Part shown: piece by piece, positions 8,232-17,371 of the stretch | Layout of the letters: every line of letters starts with the position of its first letter | Numbering within the stretch: position 1 is the first letter of the stretch | NCBI GenBank assembly: GCA_947493325.1 | Contig: CANLQI010000001.1 | Span: 500,501-564,500, forward strand | Direction: 5' to 3' | Origin: an uncultured Sphingomonadaceae bacterium | GTDB taxonomy: Bacteria; Pseudomonadota; Alphaproteobacteria; Sphingomonadales; Sphingomonadaceae | Length of the DNA: 64,000 nt | Notes under the pieces: generated by a model | What the model was told of the DNA's origin: nothing | Databases searched by the model: none | Seen by the model: the letters and a program-made list of their open reading frames with translations, nothing else | Translations under genes and position numbers: made by a program

Positions 8232-9539
8232 TCAATTATAAATTGGAAAACGATTGCACAAAGCTTCCACACGTTTTCGCACGTCGGCTTCAACCCCTGG
8301 ATCACCTGCCTCGCCTTTATCGCGTAATCCTTCGAGTACATCGGCGATCATATCGCCAATCTCACGAAATTCTGCTGGGCCGAAACCCCGCGTTGTGCCG
8401 GCGGGCGAGCCAATGCGGATGCCACTGGTTTTCAGAGGGGGCAGCGGATCGAACGGAATGCCGTTTTTATTGCAGGTAATGCCCGCGCGTTCGAGCGCTT
8501 CATCGGCATCCTTGCCAGTAACGCTCAGCGGGCGCAGGTCAACCAGCGCCAGATGCGTGTCAGTGCCCCCTGCGACCAGATCCGCGCCGCGTTCTTTCAG
8601 GCGCGCGGCCAGCACTTTGGCGTTTTCGATCACGGCCGCGCTATAGGCCTTGAATTCAGGCTGCAATGCTTCGCCAAAGGCCACAGCCTTGGCTGCTATC
8701 ACATGCATCAACGGCCCGCCCTGAAGGCCCGGGAATACAGCCGAATTGAATTTCTTGCCCAGCGCATCATCCTGCGAAAGGATCATGCCGCCCCGCGGGC
8801 CGCGCAGTGTCTTGTGCGTGGTGGTGGTCACAACATGTGCATGCGGGAAAGGTGAAGGGTGATGGCCACTCGCCACCAGTCCAGCGAAATGCGCCATATC
8901 AACCTGAAAATATGCGCCGACTTTATCGGCAATTGCGCGGAAGCGTTGGAAATCAATGATCCGTGGATAGGCTGAACCGCCCGCGATAATCAGCGCCGGT
9001 TTATGTTCCAGCGCGAGCTGTTCAACTTCGTCATAATCGATCAGATGATCATTCTCGCGTACGCCATATTGCACGGCGTTAAACCATTTGCCAGATAGTG
9101 CCGGTTTGGCGCCATGCGTAAGGTGGCCGCCTGCATCCAATGACATGCCCAAGATAGTGTCACCCGGCTTGATGAGTGCCAGCAGCACGGCGCCATTGGC
9201 CTGCGCGCCCGAATGTGGTTGCACATTGGCATAGGAACAATCAAAAAGCTGCTTCGCGCGGTCGATGGCGAGGCTTTCGATATCATCGGAAGGTTCGCAG
9301 CCCTGATAATAGCGACGGCCAGGATAGCCCTCCGCATATTTATTGGTGAACACGCTGCCTTGTGCTTCGAGCACGGCTTTGGACACAATATTTTCCGATG
9401 CAATCAGCTCAATCTGTTTCTGCTCGCGTTGCAATTCCTTGCCAATGGCTGCAGCGATGGCGGGGTCCGTCTTGGCAACGCCCTCGCTGAAAAAACCGGA
9501 GGAGCGGAAAGTATCGCTGGAAGAAACAGTGTTGGTCAT
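8232..9539 (-). CDS. glyA: serine hydroxymethyltransferase
   Basis: 435 aa, full length. The PLP-binding Lys is in [31 protein letters not shown] and [15 protein letters not shown] are family signatures. It converts serine and tetrahydrofolate to glycine and 5,10-methylene-THF, feeding one-carbon metabolism; its product is used for dTMP synthesis, which fits the nearby nrdR. It starts 8 bp after the rpiB stop, so the two genes are one operon. Confidence 0.98.
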   Translation of the reverse strand: MTNTVSSSDTFRSSGFFSEGVAKTDPAIAAAIGKELQREQKQIELIASENIVSKAVLEAQGSVFTNKYAEGYPGRRYYQGCEPSDDIESLAIDRAKQLFDCSYANVQPHSGAQANGAVLLALIKPGDTILGMSLDAGGHLTHGAKPALSGKWFNAVQYGVRENDHLIDYDEVEQLALEHKPALIIAGGSAYPRIIDFQRFRAIADKVGAYFQVDMAHFAGLVASGHHPSPFPHAHVVTTTTHKTLRGPRGGMILSQDDALGKKFNSAVFPGLQGGPLMHVIAAKAVAFGEALQPEFKAYSAAVIENAKVLAARLKERGADLVAGGTDTHLALVDLRPLSVTGKDADEALERAGITCNKNGIPFDPLPPLKTSGIRIGSPAGTTRGFGPAEFREIGDMIADVLEGLRDKGEAGDPGVEADVRKRVEALCNRFPIYN

Positions 9540-9547
9540 GGAAACTC

Positions 9548-9985
9548 CTAACAGGACGGGCTGGATAATTTATCGACGCGGCGTTGATGGCGGTCACCGC
9601 CAAATTCAGTGCTCAAAAATATGCTCAGGCAATCCTTGGCCGTTTCCATACCGATCAGGCGGGCACCCATGGCAATTACATTGGCATCATTATGCTCGCG
9701 CGACAGGCGCGCGGAAAGATGATCGGAAACCAGAGCGGCGCGGCACGCAGGATTGCGGTTGACAGCGATTGATATGCCGATGCCGGAACCGCACAGCGCC
9801 ACGCCTTTTTCGGCGCTGCCATCGGCAATCCTGCTGGCAAGTTTATAGCCGTAATCGGGATAATCGACGCTGGCCGTATCATCGGGGCCAAGGTCGGCAA
9901 CTTCATGCCCCTGTTCACGCAGCCATTCGGCGAGCGCGGCCTTCATGTCGGTGGCGGCATGGTCAGAGGCGATGGCAATGCGCAT
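9548..9985 (-). CDS. rpiB: ribose-5-phosphate isomerase B
   Basis: 145 aa of the RpiB/LacAB fold. The N-terminus [18 protein letters not shown] carries the phosphate-binding Asp-His. The catalytic Cys lies in [33 protein letters not shown] completes the family pattern. It interconverts ribose-5-phosphate and ribulose-5-phosphate. It is the first gene of the operon leading into glyA and nrdR, and the rpiB-glyA pairing is widely conserved in alphaproteobacteria. Confidence 0.96.
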   Translation of the reverse strand: MRIAIASDHAATDMKAALAEWLREQGHEVADLGPDDTASVDYPDYGYKLASRIADGSAEKGVALCGSGIGISIAVNRNPACRAALVSDHLSARLSREHNDANVIAMGARLIGMETAKDCLSIFLSTEFGGDRHQRRVDKLSSPSC

Positions 9986-10187
9986 AGTCTGGCTCCTGTA
10001 ATGTGCGGGCCGTCAGAATCGCAAGCCCTGCATTACTTGCCAACTATTTAGGGGAGGGCGGCGTAATGCGCTACTATAGATTGTGGTTTTTTGTGGAAAA
10101 TACATGTGAATCAGTATTCATTCAATTGAACCAGTTACAGCAATATATTTTATTTGCGTGTGTAAGTGCAATCACAATGGCAGAGAA

Positions 10188-11144
10188 TTATTGTTGTTCA
10201 GCCATATCCGCCATCCATTTTATTACGTCACGCACGGTCCGCGCGCCATCTTCTTCCATCGGGATATGGCCCAGATCGTCATAGATAATCGCCGTGCTGT
10301 TCGGGATGTGTGTGTCGAACCACTCCGCCGCCGATACGGGTATCAGCGTATCTTTCGCGCCCCACATGACGAGCGTGGGCACCTGGATGTTTTTGATGCG
10401 CTCCGGCGTAACCGGTTCGCGTTTGACATCGCCCCTTTCGCCAATGGCTTCGCGGTTGCCCGGATAGCGGATCAGGTTCCAGTATCGGTCCACCTGCGCA
10501 TCGGTGATTTTCGATGGATCACCGACTGAGGTTTCCAGACTGGATTCAATAATCGAACGCGGCGTGAATATCCGCATCAGCGGGCGCATGGCGGCGCTGT
10601 TTGCGAGTTTGAAACCGATTGGCAGCTTGCGCGGATTTGCGTCTGGCGCGCCCGATGCATCGACGAGAATGAGCCCCGCGACATTGTCCGGATAGGCGAG
10701 CGCGTGGTTCCATGCGACCCATCCGCCCATGCTGTTGCCGCCGATAATATATTGTTCGATGCCCAGATATTGCATCACGGCGGCGGCTGTATCACTATAG
10801 CCTTTGACGGTATAATCCCTGTCCACGTGCGGGCCGGTCAGGCCGTGGCCAGGCTGATCATAACGGATAACACGGTAATCGCGCGACAGGACCTCGGCCC
10901 ATTGCTGCCACGTATGCAGCGATGCGCTGGACCCGTGCAGCAATAGTATCGCGGGCGCACCGCGCGGGCCTTCGTCGCGCAGATGGATGTTCTGGCCGCT
11001 GGGAAGTTCCACATATTGCGAGGGGGCCTGTCCGTATTCATCGCGCAGTTCCTGAACGTCGCGGTCTGGCGCATAGCCCCAGATGCCAAGGGCTATGACA
11101 GCAACCACTATCAATATCAGCAGCCATTTGAGGAATTTGCGCAT
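10188..11144 (-). CDS. membrane-anchored alpha/beta hydrolase
   Basis: 318 aa from ATG 11144, with GGGAGA upstream. One N-terminal membrane helix (about 4-24, LKWLLILIVVAVIALGIWGY) should anchor it facing the periplasm. The alpha/beta-hydrolase core has an oxyanion motif LLLHGSSAS, the nucleophile elbow GGNSMGGW, the acid in VMWGAKDTLIP and the His in DDLGHIPMEE. Substrate is unknown; esterase or haloalkane-dehalogenase-like activity would fit the fold. It lies 22 bp downstream of arsC on the same strand. Confidence 0.85.
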   Translation of the reverse strand: MRKFLKWLLILIVVAVIALGIWGYAPDRDVQELRDEYGQAPSQYVELPSGQNIHLRDEGPRGAPAILLLHGSSASLHTWQQWAEVLSRDYRVIRYDQPGHGLTGPHVDRDYTVKGYSDTAAAVMQYLGIEQYIIGGNSMGGWVAWNHALAYPDNVAGLILVDASGAPDANPRKLPIGFKLANSAAMRPLMRIFTPRSIIESSLETSVGDPSKITDAQVDRYWNLIRYPGNREAIGERGDVKREPVTPERIKNIQVPTLVMWGAKDTLIPVSAAEWFDTHIPNSTAIIYDDLGHIPMEEDGARTVRDVIKWMADMAEQQ

Positions 11145-11166
11145 TATATTCTCCCGGCAGGCAGGC

Positions 11167-11517
11167 TTATAGAAGCTCGCGCACTTTCTCTTGCGGACGG
11201 CACAGCGCCACACCTTTATCGGTTTCCACCAGCGGGCGATTGATCAGGATCGGCTCTTTTGCCATGGCGTCCAGAATCTGGTCATCTGTCGCATCGTCCG
11301 ATGTAAGGCCCAGTTCCTCTGCCGGCGAACCGCGTACGCGCAATCCTTCTTTGGGCGACATGCCCGCATCTTTATAAAGCTGTTCCAGCTTGTCCCGCGT
11401 GGGCGGGTTTTTCAGATATTCGACAACTTCCACATCCACGCCCGCAGTTTCTTCCAGTATCGCCAGTGTCTTGCGCGATGTGCCGCATTTGGGGTTGTGC
11501 CAGATGGTTGCTTTCAT
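11167..11517 (-). CDS. arsC: ArsC-family arsenate reductase (glutaredoxin type)
   Basis: 116 aa, thioredoxin fold. The catalytic Cys is in IWHNPKCGTSRKTL, and the family's substrate-binding Arg residues occur in LRVRGSPAEELGL and LINRPLVET. Classical members reduce arsenate with glutathione and glutaredoxin. No ars regulator or efflux pump is nearby, so the gene may serve a general role. It is followed at 22 bp by the hydrolase gene. Confidence 0.9.
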   Translation of the reverse strand: MKATIWHNPKCGTSRKTLAILEETAGVDVEVVEYLKNPPTRDKLEQLYKDAGMSPKEGLRVRGSPAEELGLTSDDATDDQILDAMAKEPILINRPLVETDKGVALCRPQEKVRELL

Positions 11518-11647
11518 GTGCTGATGTTCCTGTTGTTAGGTGTGGGTGCCGTGAAGCACGGATTATTCGCTGCCACCATAATTATCTGTGGCAAAAATGC
11601 GACCCCAAAAAGATTTTGCAAATAATTCGCAATAGAGTGTTGCGCAT

Positions 11648-11696
11648 AAGAATGATTATCATTAGTGCGGGCGTCAAGCGGTGAGAATGATTCTCA
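11648..11696 (+). promoter_or_regulatory. two Fur-type boxes upstream of TonB receptor
   Basis: Site 1 is AATGATTATCATT (11651-11663), a perfect 6-1-6 palindrome. Site 2 is TGAGAATGATTCTCA (11682-11696), a perfect 7-1-7 palindrome. Both match the GATAATGATAATCATTATC-type Fur consensus and lie 64-110 bp before the receptor start, so iron repression is likely. Confidence 0.82.
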
Positions 11697-11759
11697 ATCG
11701 CCGTTCCATTCCTGTTTAACCGTTTGTCCAGACGGTCATTATATTTGCCGGAGCACTTC

Positions 11760-13904
11760 ATGTCATCTTACGTCAAAATTTCTACCGCAGCCCTGTTTGC
11801 CAGCGTGTCCGCGTTTGCGGCTTATTCGCCCGCCATGGCAGAAGATGCGTCGGCCTCTGCAGCCTATGATGCAGGATATGACGACCCGGAGCCGATTATT
11901 ATCACGGGCCGCAATGAAGACTATCTGACTGTCGAGTCGACCAGCGGCACGAAAACCAACACACCGCTTGTGGATGTGCCGCAGAGCATTTCCGTGGTGT
12001 CGCGCGAACAGCTTGACGACCAGGTACTGCGGGATATTGGCGATATATTGCGCTACACCCCCGGTGCATCCATCGGGCAGGGTGAAGGACACCGTGACCA
12101 ACTCACCATCCGCGGTCAGAATACGACCGCCGATTTCTATATCGATGGCCTGCGCGACGACGTGCAATATTTCCGCCCGCTCTATAATCTGGAGCGTGTC
12201 GAGATCCTGAAAGGTTCGAATGCACTCATCTTTGGCCGCGGCGGTGGCGGCGGTGTCATCAATCGTGTGACCAAAGCGCCATCTGCGAAAGAAACATTCG
12301 GCAGCGCGGAGTTTGGGATTGATACGTTCGGTTCCTACTCGATTACAGGAGACGTGAATCTGGCCATTGGCGAAACTGCCGGTTTCCGCCTCAACGGTTT
12401 TTACGAAGAACTGGACAACCACCGTGATTTCTTTGGCGGCGAACGGTTTGCTGTTAACCCCAGCATCGCTGCTAATCTGGGCGAGAGCACGCGGGTGCAG
12501 CTGTCCTATGAATATGTCGATGATGACCGTGTGGTGGACCGCGGCGTACCTTCAAACGGCATGGGTGTGCCGCTGACGGGTGTGCGTGATACATTTTTCG
12601 GCGCACCTGGCGCCAATGTCACGACACTGCAGGCGCATATTCTGCGCGGCAAGCTGGAGCATGATTTCTCTGATAGCCTCAGCTATAATTCGACCATCCA
12701 ATATGCCGACTATGACAAGCTGTACCAAAATATCTATCCCGCCGGCTTCAACGTGGCTGACAATACAGTGAAGCTGGACGGCTACCGTGATACGACGGAG
12801 CGCGAGAATTTCATCATTCAGGGCAACCTGATCTGGGATGTCGCGACAGGTCCGCTGACACATAAAATACTGCTCGGCTATGAATATGGTCAGCAGGACA
12901 GTGTGAACGCGCGCCGCGATGTGTTCTTTACGGACTCTCAGGATGACCAGATTACATTTGCATTCACGGATCCGCTAAATATTCCGGAATTCGGGTTCCC
13001 CGCGATCGCACGAGACCGTGCATCGGACGTTGAATTCCTGTCATTCTATCTGCAGGATCAGATTGATATCGGCGCGAATTTCAAGGTTGTTGGCGGTGTT
13101 CGCTACGACCGTTTTGAAATTGACGTAATCGATGCTGCCGCCATTGCGAGAGGAAATGAAGGTAATTTTTCGCGCACCGACGATAAATGGTCACCGCGTA
13201 TCGGCCTGATTTACAAGCCCCAGGAAAATGTGTCTCTTTATGCGAGTTACAGCCAGTCATTCCTGCCGCGTTCTGGCGATCAGTTTCTGTCGCTGAGCCC
13301 GAGTACAGTCGCGCTTGCGCCCGAGAAATTTGAAAATTACGAACTGGGCGCGAAATGGGATATCCGCCCTGACCTAGCCTTTACGGCGGCTGTTTTTCAG
13401 TTGGACCGTGACAGCCAGGTCATACCGGACCCCAATGATCCGGAAAACAGCATCATCATCGGCACGCGCACCAAAGGATTTGAACTGCAACTGGCAGGGG
13501 CCGTTCTGCCAAACTGGCATGTGAGTGCAGGCTATAGCTATCTGGACGCAAACCAGCGCGGCAATTTCAATGCTGCCGGGCAGGCCGACAATGCGCGGCT
13601 TTCCCAAGTGCCCGAACATATGCTGTCGCTATGGAATCGCTATGATGTGACAGAGCAATTGGGCCTTGGCCTGGGGGTCACGCATCAATCTTCGCAATTT
13701 GCGTCGCTTAGTAACAACGTAAGACTGCCAAGCTATACCCGCGTCGATGCCGCGATATTCTATGACATCAACGAGAATTTGCAGCTGCAGGCGAATATCG
13801 AAAACCTGCTGGACGAAAGCTATTTCCCGGCGGCGCATAATGACAATAATATTTCGACCGGTGAGCCGATCAACGCACGCTTCACTGTTCGCGCCAAGTT
13901 TTAA
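11760..13904 (+). CDS. TonB-dependent siderophore receptor
   Basis: 714 aa from ATG 11760, with GGAG upstream. A signal peptide is cleaved around AYSPAMA-ED. A TonB-box-like segment PEPIIITGR follows. The plug domain (about 60-165) has DVPQSISVVSRE, RGQNTTADFYIDGLRDD and ILKGSNALIFGRGGGGGVIN. The rest is the 22-strand barrel, ending with the aromatic F of RFTVRAKF. It resembles catecholate/hydroxamate receptors of the FhuE/FiuA group. Two Fur boxes precede it. No siderophore synthesis or ABC uptake genes are adjacent, so it likely imports foreign siderophores. Confidence 0.93.
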   Translation: MSSYVKISTAALFASVSAFAAYSPAMAEDASASAAYDAGYDDPEPIIITGRNEDYLTVESTSGTKTNTPLVDVPQSISVVSREQLDDQVLRDIGDILRYTPGASIGQGEGHRDQLTIRGQNTTADFYIDGLRDDVQYFRPLYNLERVEILKGSNALIFGRGGGGGVINRVTKAPSAKETFGSAEFGIDTFGSYSITGDVNLAIGETAGFRLNGFYEELDNHRDFFGGERFAVNPSIAANLGESTRVQLSYEYVDDDRVVDRGVPSNGMGVPLTGVRDTFFGAPGANVTTLQAHILRGKLEHDFSDSLSYNSTIQYADYDKLYQNIYPAGFNVADNTVKLDGYRDTTERENFIIQGNLIWDVATGPLTHKILLGYEYGQQDSVNARRDVFFTDSQDDQITFAFTDPLNIPEFGFPAIARDRASDVEFLSFYLQDQIDIGANFKVVGGVRYDRFEIDVIDAAAIARGNEGNFSRTDDKWSPRIGLIYKPQENVSLYASYSQSFLPRSGDQFLSLSPSTVALAPEKFENYELGAKWDIRPDLAFTAAVFQLDRDSQVIPDPNDPENSIIIGTRTKGFELQLAGAVLPNWHVSAGYSYLDANQRGNFNAAGQADNARLSQVPEHMLSLWNRYDVTEQLGLGLGVTHQSSQFASLSNNVRLPSYTRVDAAIFYDINENLQLQANIENLLDESYFPAAHNDNNISTGEPINARFTVRAKF

Positions 13905-13917
13905 AGCTATCCCATAG

Positions 13918-13995
13918 TGTCGCCCCCGCGCAGGCGGGGGCCGCTAGCAAAATAGCGCCAGATTGACTGCGGCCCCGCCTGCGCGGTGGTGACGG
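13918..13995. repeat. GC-rich inverted repeat pair
   Basis: GCCCCCGCGCAGGCGGGGGC near 13922 and its approximate inverse GCGGCCCCGCCTGCGCGG (13969-13986) flank 24 bp, and the left arm can also fold on itself. The pair lies between two convergent genes and probably ends both transcripts. Confidence 0.75.
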
Positions 13996-14002
13996 ATTTG
14001 GG

Positions 14003-14563
14003 CTATTCCGGGGTGTTTGTTTCAGAACCGGGTGCCACCAGCGCCGGTACCGCTTTCGCCGCATCCTCCGGCGTTATGCCCGGCGGCGGGGCGGCGGAAA
14101 TACGGTCGCGGCCCCGCATGGCGCGGCCCGCACGTTTTATTGCCTCACGCACCCGCGGATAGGTGCCGCAGCGGCAGATATTTTTGATCGCGGCATCAAT
14201 GTCGGCATCGCTGGGATTGCTGTTTTTACGCAGCAATGCTGCCGATGCCATGATCAAGCCGGATGTGCAGTATCCGCACTGTACCGCCTGCTGAGCCACA
14301 AAAGCCTGTTGCACAGGATGGCTGCGATCGCGTGACAGCGCCTCGATGGTGGTTACAAACCGCCCTTCGACTTCAGCCAGTGTGACGAGGCAGGAACGGA
14401 TTGCTTCGCCATCAATATCAACAATGCACGCACCGCAGTCACCATTGCCGCATCCATATTTCGTGCCGGTGAGGTTGGATGCATCGCGCAGCGCCCATAG
14501 CAGCGGCGTATCCGCGTCCATTCGGTATTCAACAGGGCGTTCGTTAACAGTGAGTTTGGGCAT
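14003..14563 (-). CDS. (2Fe-2S) small subunit of a molybdenum hydroxylase (IorA-like), orphan
   Basis: 186 aa. The N-terminal plant-type ferredoxin domain has GTKYGCGNGDCGACIV plus a later Cys. The C-terminal helical 2Fe-2S domain has CGYCTSG and CRCGTYPRVREA. This is the small electron-transfer subunit typical of isoquinoline oxidoreductase or aldehyde oxidase, which normally pairs with a large molybdopterin subunit. No such gene lies beside it in the window. A Pro/Ala-rich tail of about 30 residues follows the second cluster. The orphan state suggests a partner encoded elsewhere. Confidence 0.88.
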   Translation of the reverse strand: MPKLTVNERPVEYRMDADTPLLWALRDASNLTGTKYGCGNGDCGACIVDIDGEAIRSCLVTLAEVEGRFVTTIEALSRDRSHPVQQAFVAQQAVQCGYCTSGLIMASAALLRKNSNPSDADIDAAIKNICRCGTYPRVREAIKRAGRAMRGRDRISAAPPPGITPEDAAKAVPALVAPGSETNTPE

Positions 14564-14831
14564 AATATCCGTATCTGTGTCGTCGTTGCTTTATCATATC
14601 GCATATAAAAGCGGGCAGAAGCAATCGGGCAATTGGCGCTAAATCCGTTTGGATAATAGGCGTATTTTGCGCGGAAAAAGCTTGATTGTGCAGCGACTCA
14701 CTGCTAATCGCACCACAGATTGTCCGTAGATATGTCTGCGGCATACTCATATTTATTGTAATTATACGGTCCGTTTGCAGCCATATGCAGCCAGCGGATA
14801 TACGGTATTTTGACTGGAGTTTTAAGTAGTT

Positions 14832-15035
14832 ATGCAAATCATGGTCCGCGACAACAATGTTGATCAGGCGCTTCGGGCGCTGAAGAAAAAACTGCAACGT
14901 GAAGGCGTGTACCGCGAAATGAAACTGCGTCGCCACTACGAAAAACCATCTGAAAAGCGCGCACGTGAAAAAGCAGCCGCTGTCCGCCGCGCCCGCAAAA
15001 TGGACCGCAAGCGCGAAGAGCGCGACGGTAAATAG
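14832..15035 (+). CDS. rpsU: 30S ribosomal protein bS21
   Basis: 67 aa. [20 protein letters not shown] and the very basic C-terminal half ([16 protein letters not shown]) are characteristic of bS21, which helps 30S initiation on mRNA. ATG 14832 is preceded by a GGAG. A rho-independent terminator follows directly, so it is monocistronic. Confidence 0.96.
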   Translation: MQIMVRDNNVDQALRALKKKLQREGVYREMKLRRHYEKPSEKRAREKAAAVRRARKMDRKREERDGK

Positions 15036-15046
15036 AATTCCCAAAG

Positions 15047-15076
15047 CCCGGCGGTCTATGACTTGCCGGGTTTTTT
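15047..15076 (+). terminator. rpsU terminator
   Basis: CCCGGC (15047-15052) pairs with GCCGGG (15065-15070) and is followed by six T. Confidence 0.85.
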
Positions 15077-15141
15077 GCGTCTGGCATTTGGGCCTTTGCC
15101 GCATTATGCAGGCCGGGTGGCCATAAACCGAGAGAATATTC

Positions 15142-15690
15142 ATGACTGTAACCCGCGTTCCGATACAACCCGTCAAAAAAGGCTCCATGCTGAAATTATG
15201 GATGGGCATCCTGCTGGCGGTGCTGCTGGCGGCTGGTTTGGCATGGGTAGGCGTTAAGGCTTTGCCGTCAGTCGAAACAACCCAAAGCGGGCTGCAGATC
15301 ACGACATTGACGCCTGGCGAAGGTGCATCTCCCGTGGATGGTGACGTAACGCTGGTAAATTATGAAGGCCGCTTGCCCGATAACAGTGTATTTGATGCGG
15401 CGGAGCAGCAGGCCATGCCGGTCAGCGGCGTTGTACCGGGCTTTTCCGAGGGCCTTAAAAAAATGCAGAAAGGCGGCAAATACCGTCTGAAAATTCCCTC
15501 TGCGCTGGGCTATGGCTCCACGCCGCCTCCAGGATCGCCTATTCCTGCGGACACAGACCTTACGTTTGATGTCGAACTGCTCGATTTCAAATCCGAAGCC
15601 GAAATACAGGCGATGCAGCAGCAGATGCAGCAATTGCAACAGATGCAGCAGGGCGGCGGACAGCCACCTGCGCCATCGCAGGGCAATTAA
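15142..15690 (+). CDS. membrane-anchored FKBP-type peptidyl-prolyl isomerase
   Basis: 182 aa. One N-terminal membrane helix (about 17-38) anchors a periplasmic FKBP domain at about residues 50-155: VTLVNYEGRLPDNSVFDAA, VVPGFSEGLKKMQKGGKYRL and PSALGYGS, ending FDVELLDF. These include residues that line the FKBP pocket. The tail is rich in Gln and Met (QAMQQQMQQLQQMQQ) and looks disordered. It likely assists folding of exported proteins. It is convergent with lepB, with a hairpin repeat between. Confidence 0.92.
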   Translation: MTVTRVPIQPVKKGSMLKLWMGILLAVLLAAGLAWVGVKALPSVETTQSGLQITTLTPGEGASPVDGDVTLVNYEGRLPDNSVFDAAEQQAMPVSGVVPGFSEGLKKMQKGGKYRLKIPSALGYGSTPPPGSPIPADTDLTFDVELLDFKSEAEIQAMQQQMQQLQQMQQGGGQPPAPSQGN

Positions 15691-15702
15691 GTCCAATAGC
15701 AC

Positions 15703-15730
15703 TGTCATTCCCGCGAAGGCGGGAATCCAG
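15703..15730. repeat. TCATTCCCGC hairpin repeat
   Basis: ATTCCCGC and GCGGGAAT form an 8-bp stem. The same motif recurs at 43266 and 43391-43511. It lies between convergent genes and may serve as their terminator. Confidence 0.7.
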
Positions 15731-15746
15731 CTTATAGTAAACAGAA

Positions 15747-16619
15747 CTAGCGGATATTGTTTTCCGGGACATCGCCTTCGGGAATTTTTGTCGTGCGCAG
15801 GCTCTGCCACGCGCGCTCACCGCGTAGCGAATCCCACCATGTCATTGGATTCGTCTCTGCCGTGCCATCAAGCGAGAATGTCGTGAATTCCGCGCGGCCG
15901 CCAATATTTTCAAGCGAAATAGGGCCGTTCAAACCACCGCGCTCGGACACTTCGCGGCTGTCGGCGCTATTGTCGCGGTTATCACCCATGACAAAAACAT
16001 GGCCTTCGGGAATTTTGATCTCGGCAAAATTATCGAGCGGCTGTTCCTCGACATCGGTAATGTTATAGCTCGCGCCATTGGGCAGCGTTTCGCGCAATAT
16101 GGGAAGAACACATATTTCCTGTCCATTGCTGTTTTTGGTCTTAAGCCGCGGGAAGCTCATTCCATCACAGGGTGAATTGACGTCCACCTTCACTTCCATT
16201 TCCGGCTGCACTTCCTGCGGCACTGGCATGCCGTTCAGGATGATCTGACCGTTCTGCACCGCAATCGTATCGCCGGGCAGGGCGACCACGCGTTTAATAT
16301 AATCGATTTTCTTGTCCTGCGGCGTGATGATGACGATATCACCATATTCCGGCGTGCTGCCGAACAGACGGCCTTTAAAGGGCGGTAGTATATGGAATGA
16401 TGCTGATGACCAATTATAGCCATAGGGATATTTGCTGACGATCAGGCGGTCACCCACATGCAGGTTCGGCATCATCGACATGGAGGGAATATAGAAAGGC
16501 TTGGCGATAAGGCTGTGAAAAGCGAGCACACCGAGCAACAGGAAAAACAGCCCGCGCATTTCGGCGAACCAGTTGACAGGTTTTTTTTCGGTACCAGGCT
16601 TGGTGGCCACATATGTCAT
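15747..16619 (-). CDS. lepB: signal peptidase I
   Basis: 290 aa with one N-terminal membrane helix (about 22-40). The catalytic Ser is S48 in IPSMSMMPNL and the general-base Lys is K109 in DYIKRVVALPGD. GDNRDNSADSR is the family box E. It removes signal peptides from secreted proteins on the periplasmic face. It lies 13 bp after acpS and ends the pyrE-pdxJ-acpS-lepB group, an arrangement common in alphaproteobacteria. Confidence 0.96.
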   Translation of the reverse strand: MTYVATKPGTEKKPVNWFAEMRGLFFLLLGVLAFHSLIAKPFYIPSMSMMPNLHVGDRLIVSKYPYGYNWSSASFHILPPFKGRLFGSTPEYGDIVIITPQDKKIDYIKRVVALPGDTIAVQNGQIILNGMPVPQEVQPEMEVKVDVNSPCDGMSFPRLKTKNSNGQEICVLPILRETLPNGASYNITDVEEQPLDNFAEIKIPEGHVFVMGDNRDNSADSREVSERGGLNGPISLENIGGRAEFTTFSLDGTAETNPMTWWDSLRGERAWQSLRTTKIPEGDVPENNIR

Positions 16620-16632
16620 AGTGCTTATCTAG

Positions 16633-17034
16633 TCACTTCCGTAATGCTTCAATAATAACGAACGCCTGTGCCCATGGATGATCGTCGGTGAGTGTGAGAT
16701 GAATATGTACCTCATGGCCATCCGGTACCATGGAGTCCAGACGCTTTTTTGCGCCGCCTGTCAATTTGAGCGTTGGTGCGCCCGATGGGGCGTTGACGAC
16801 GCCAATATCGCGCATGAACACGCCCGCCTTGAAACCTGTCCCAACGGCTTTGGAAAAGGCTTCCTTGGCGGCAAACCGCTTCGCATATGTGCCTGCTTTG
16901 GTGTAAGGTCGCCGTGCAGCTTTCGCGCGTTCAGTGTCGGTGAATACGCGGTTTTCAAAACGTTCCCCGAAACGGTCCAGTGAATTCTGGATACGTTCGA
17001 TATTGCACAGGTCAGAGCCGAGGCCGATTATCAT
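16633..17034 (-). CDS. acpS: holo-[acyl-carrier-protein] synthase
   Basis: 133 aa. [13 protein letters not shown] holds the metal-binding Asp, and [14 protein letters not shown] the second acidic ligand and the CoA-binding Lys. It transfers 4'-phosphopantetheine from CoA to acyl carrier protein. It sits between pdxJ and lepB as in many alphaproteobacteria. Here two repeat elements (17048-17357) have been inserted between pdxJ and acpS. Confidence 0.95.
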   Translation of the reverse strand: MIIGLGSDLCNIERIQNSLDRFGERFENRVFTDTERAKAARRPYTKAGTYAKRFAAKEAFSKAVGTGFKAGVFMRDIGVVNAPSGAPTLKLTGGAKKRLDSMVPDGHEVHIHLTLTDDHPWAQAFVIIEALRK

Positions 17035-17047
17035 AATGAGAGTCCTT

Positions 17048-17175
17048 GTCCGATTTCCTCACGGGAATAAGTCGGTACCGGCCCGCTCCCCCGCCCAACC
17101 TCCCGACACTGTATAATGACATCGGGAGGTTGGGCGGGGGAGCGGGCTGGTACCGACTTGCGAACGAGAGTGAAT
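17048..17175 (+). repeat. long-hairpin intergenic element, copy 3
   Basis: Arms 17069-17106 and 17122-17159 form a 38-bp stem with one G-T mismatch. The 15-nt loop contains GTATAATG. The left end hairpin is ATTTCC-TCAC-GGGAAT and the right end GCGAACGAGAGTGAA. It lies just upstream of acpS inside the pdxJ-acpS gap. Confidence 0.92.
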
Positions 17176-17181
17176 AAAGCA

Positions 17182-17357
17182 TATCCTCCCTGTCGAAGAC
17201 GGGGAGGGGGACCGCTCGCGCAAGCGAGTGGTGGAGGGGCGGGAGCACAAAATGCATTGATTGCTTTTGGGATTGCTTTTGGGCGCATCCACCCCTCCAC
17301 CACTTTGCTTTCGCAAAGCGGTCCCCCTCCCCAAAGCTGGCGCTTTAGGGAGGATTT
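17182..17357. repeat. REP-like inverted pair between pdxJ and acpS
   Basis: A left arm (about 17184-17242) and a right arm (about 17288-17356) are imperfect inverses of each other. Shared blocks are TCCTCCCT/AGGGAGGA, GGGGAGGGGGACCGC/GCGGTCCCCCTCCCC and GTGGTGGAGGGG/CCCCTCCACCAC. Each arm also carries its own hairpin (CTCGCGCAAGCGAG; TTTGCTTTCGCAAA). Together with hairpin copy 3 this fills the 337-bp gene-free gap 17035-17371. Confidence 0.85.
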
Positions 17358-17371
17358 TTGAGTGTTATTTC

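Noticed and set aside
14544-15302. 252-codon minus-strand frame across rpsU and the FKBP start
   Set aside because: It crosses two genuine genes and a terminator, with no family features.
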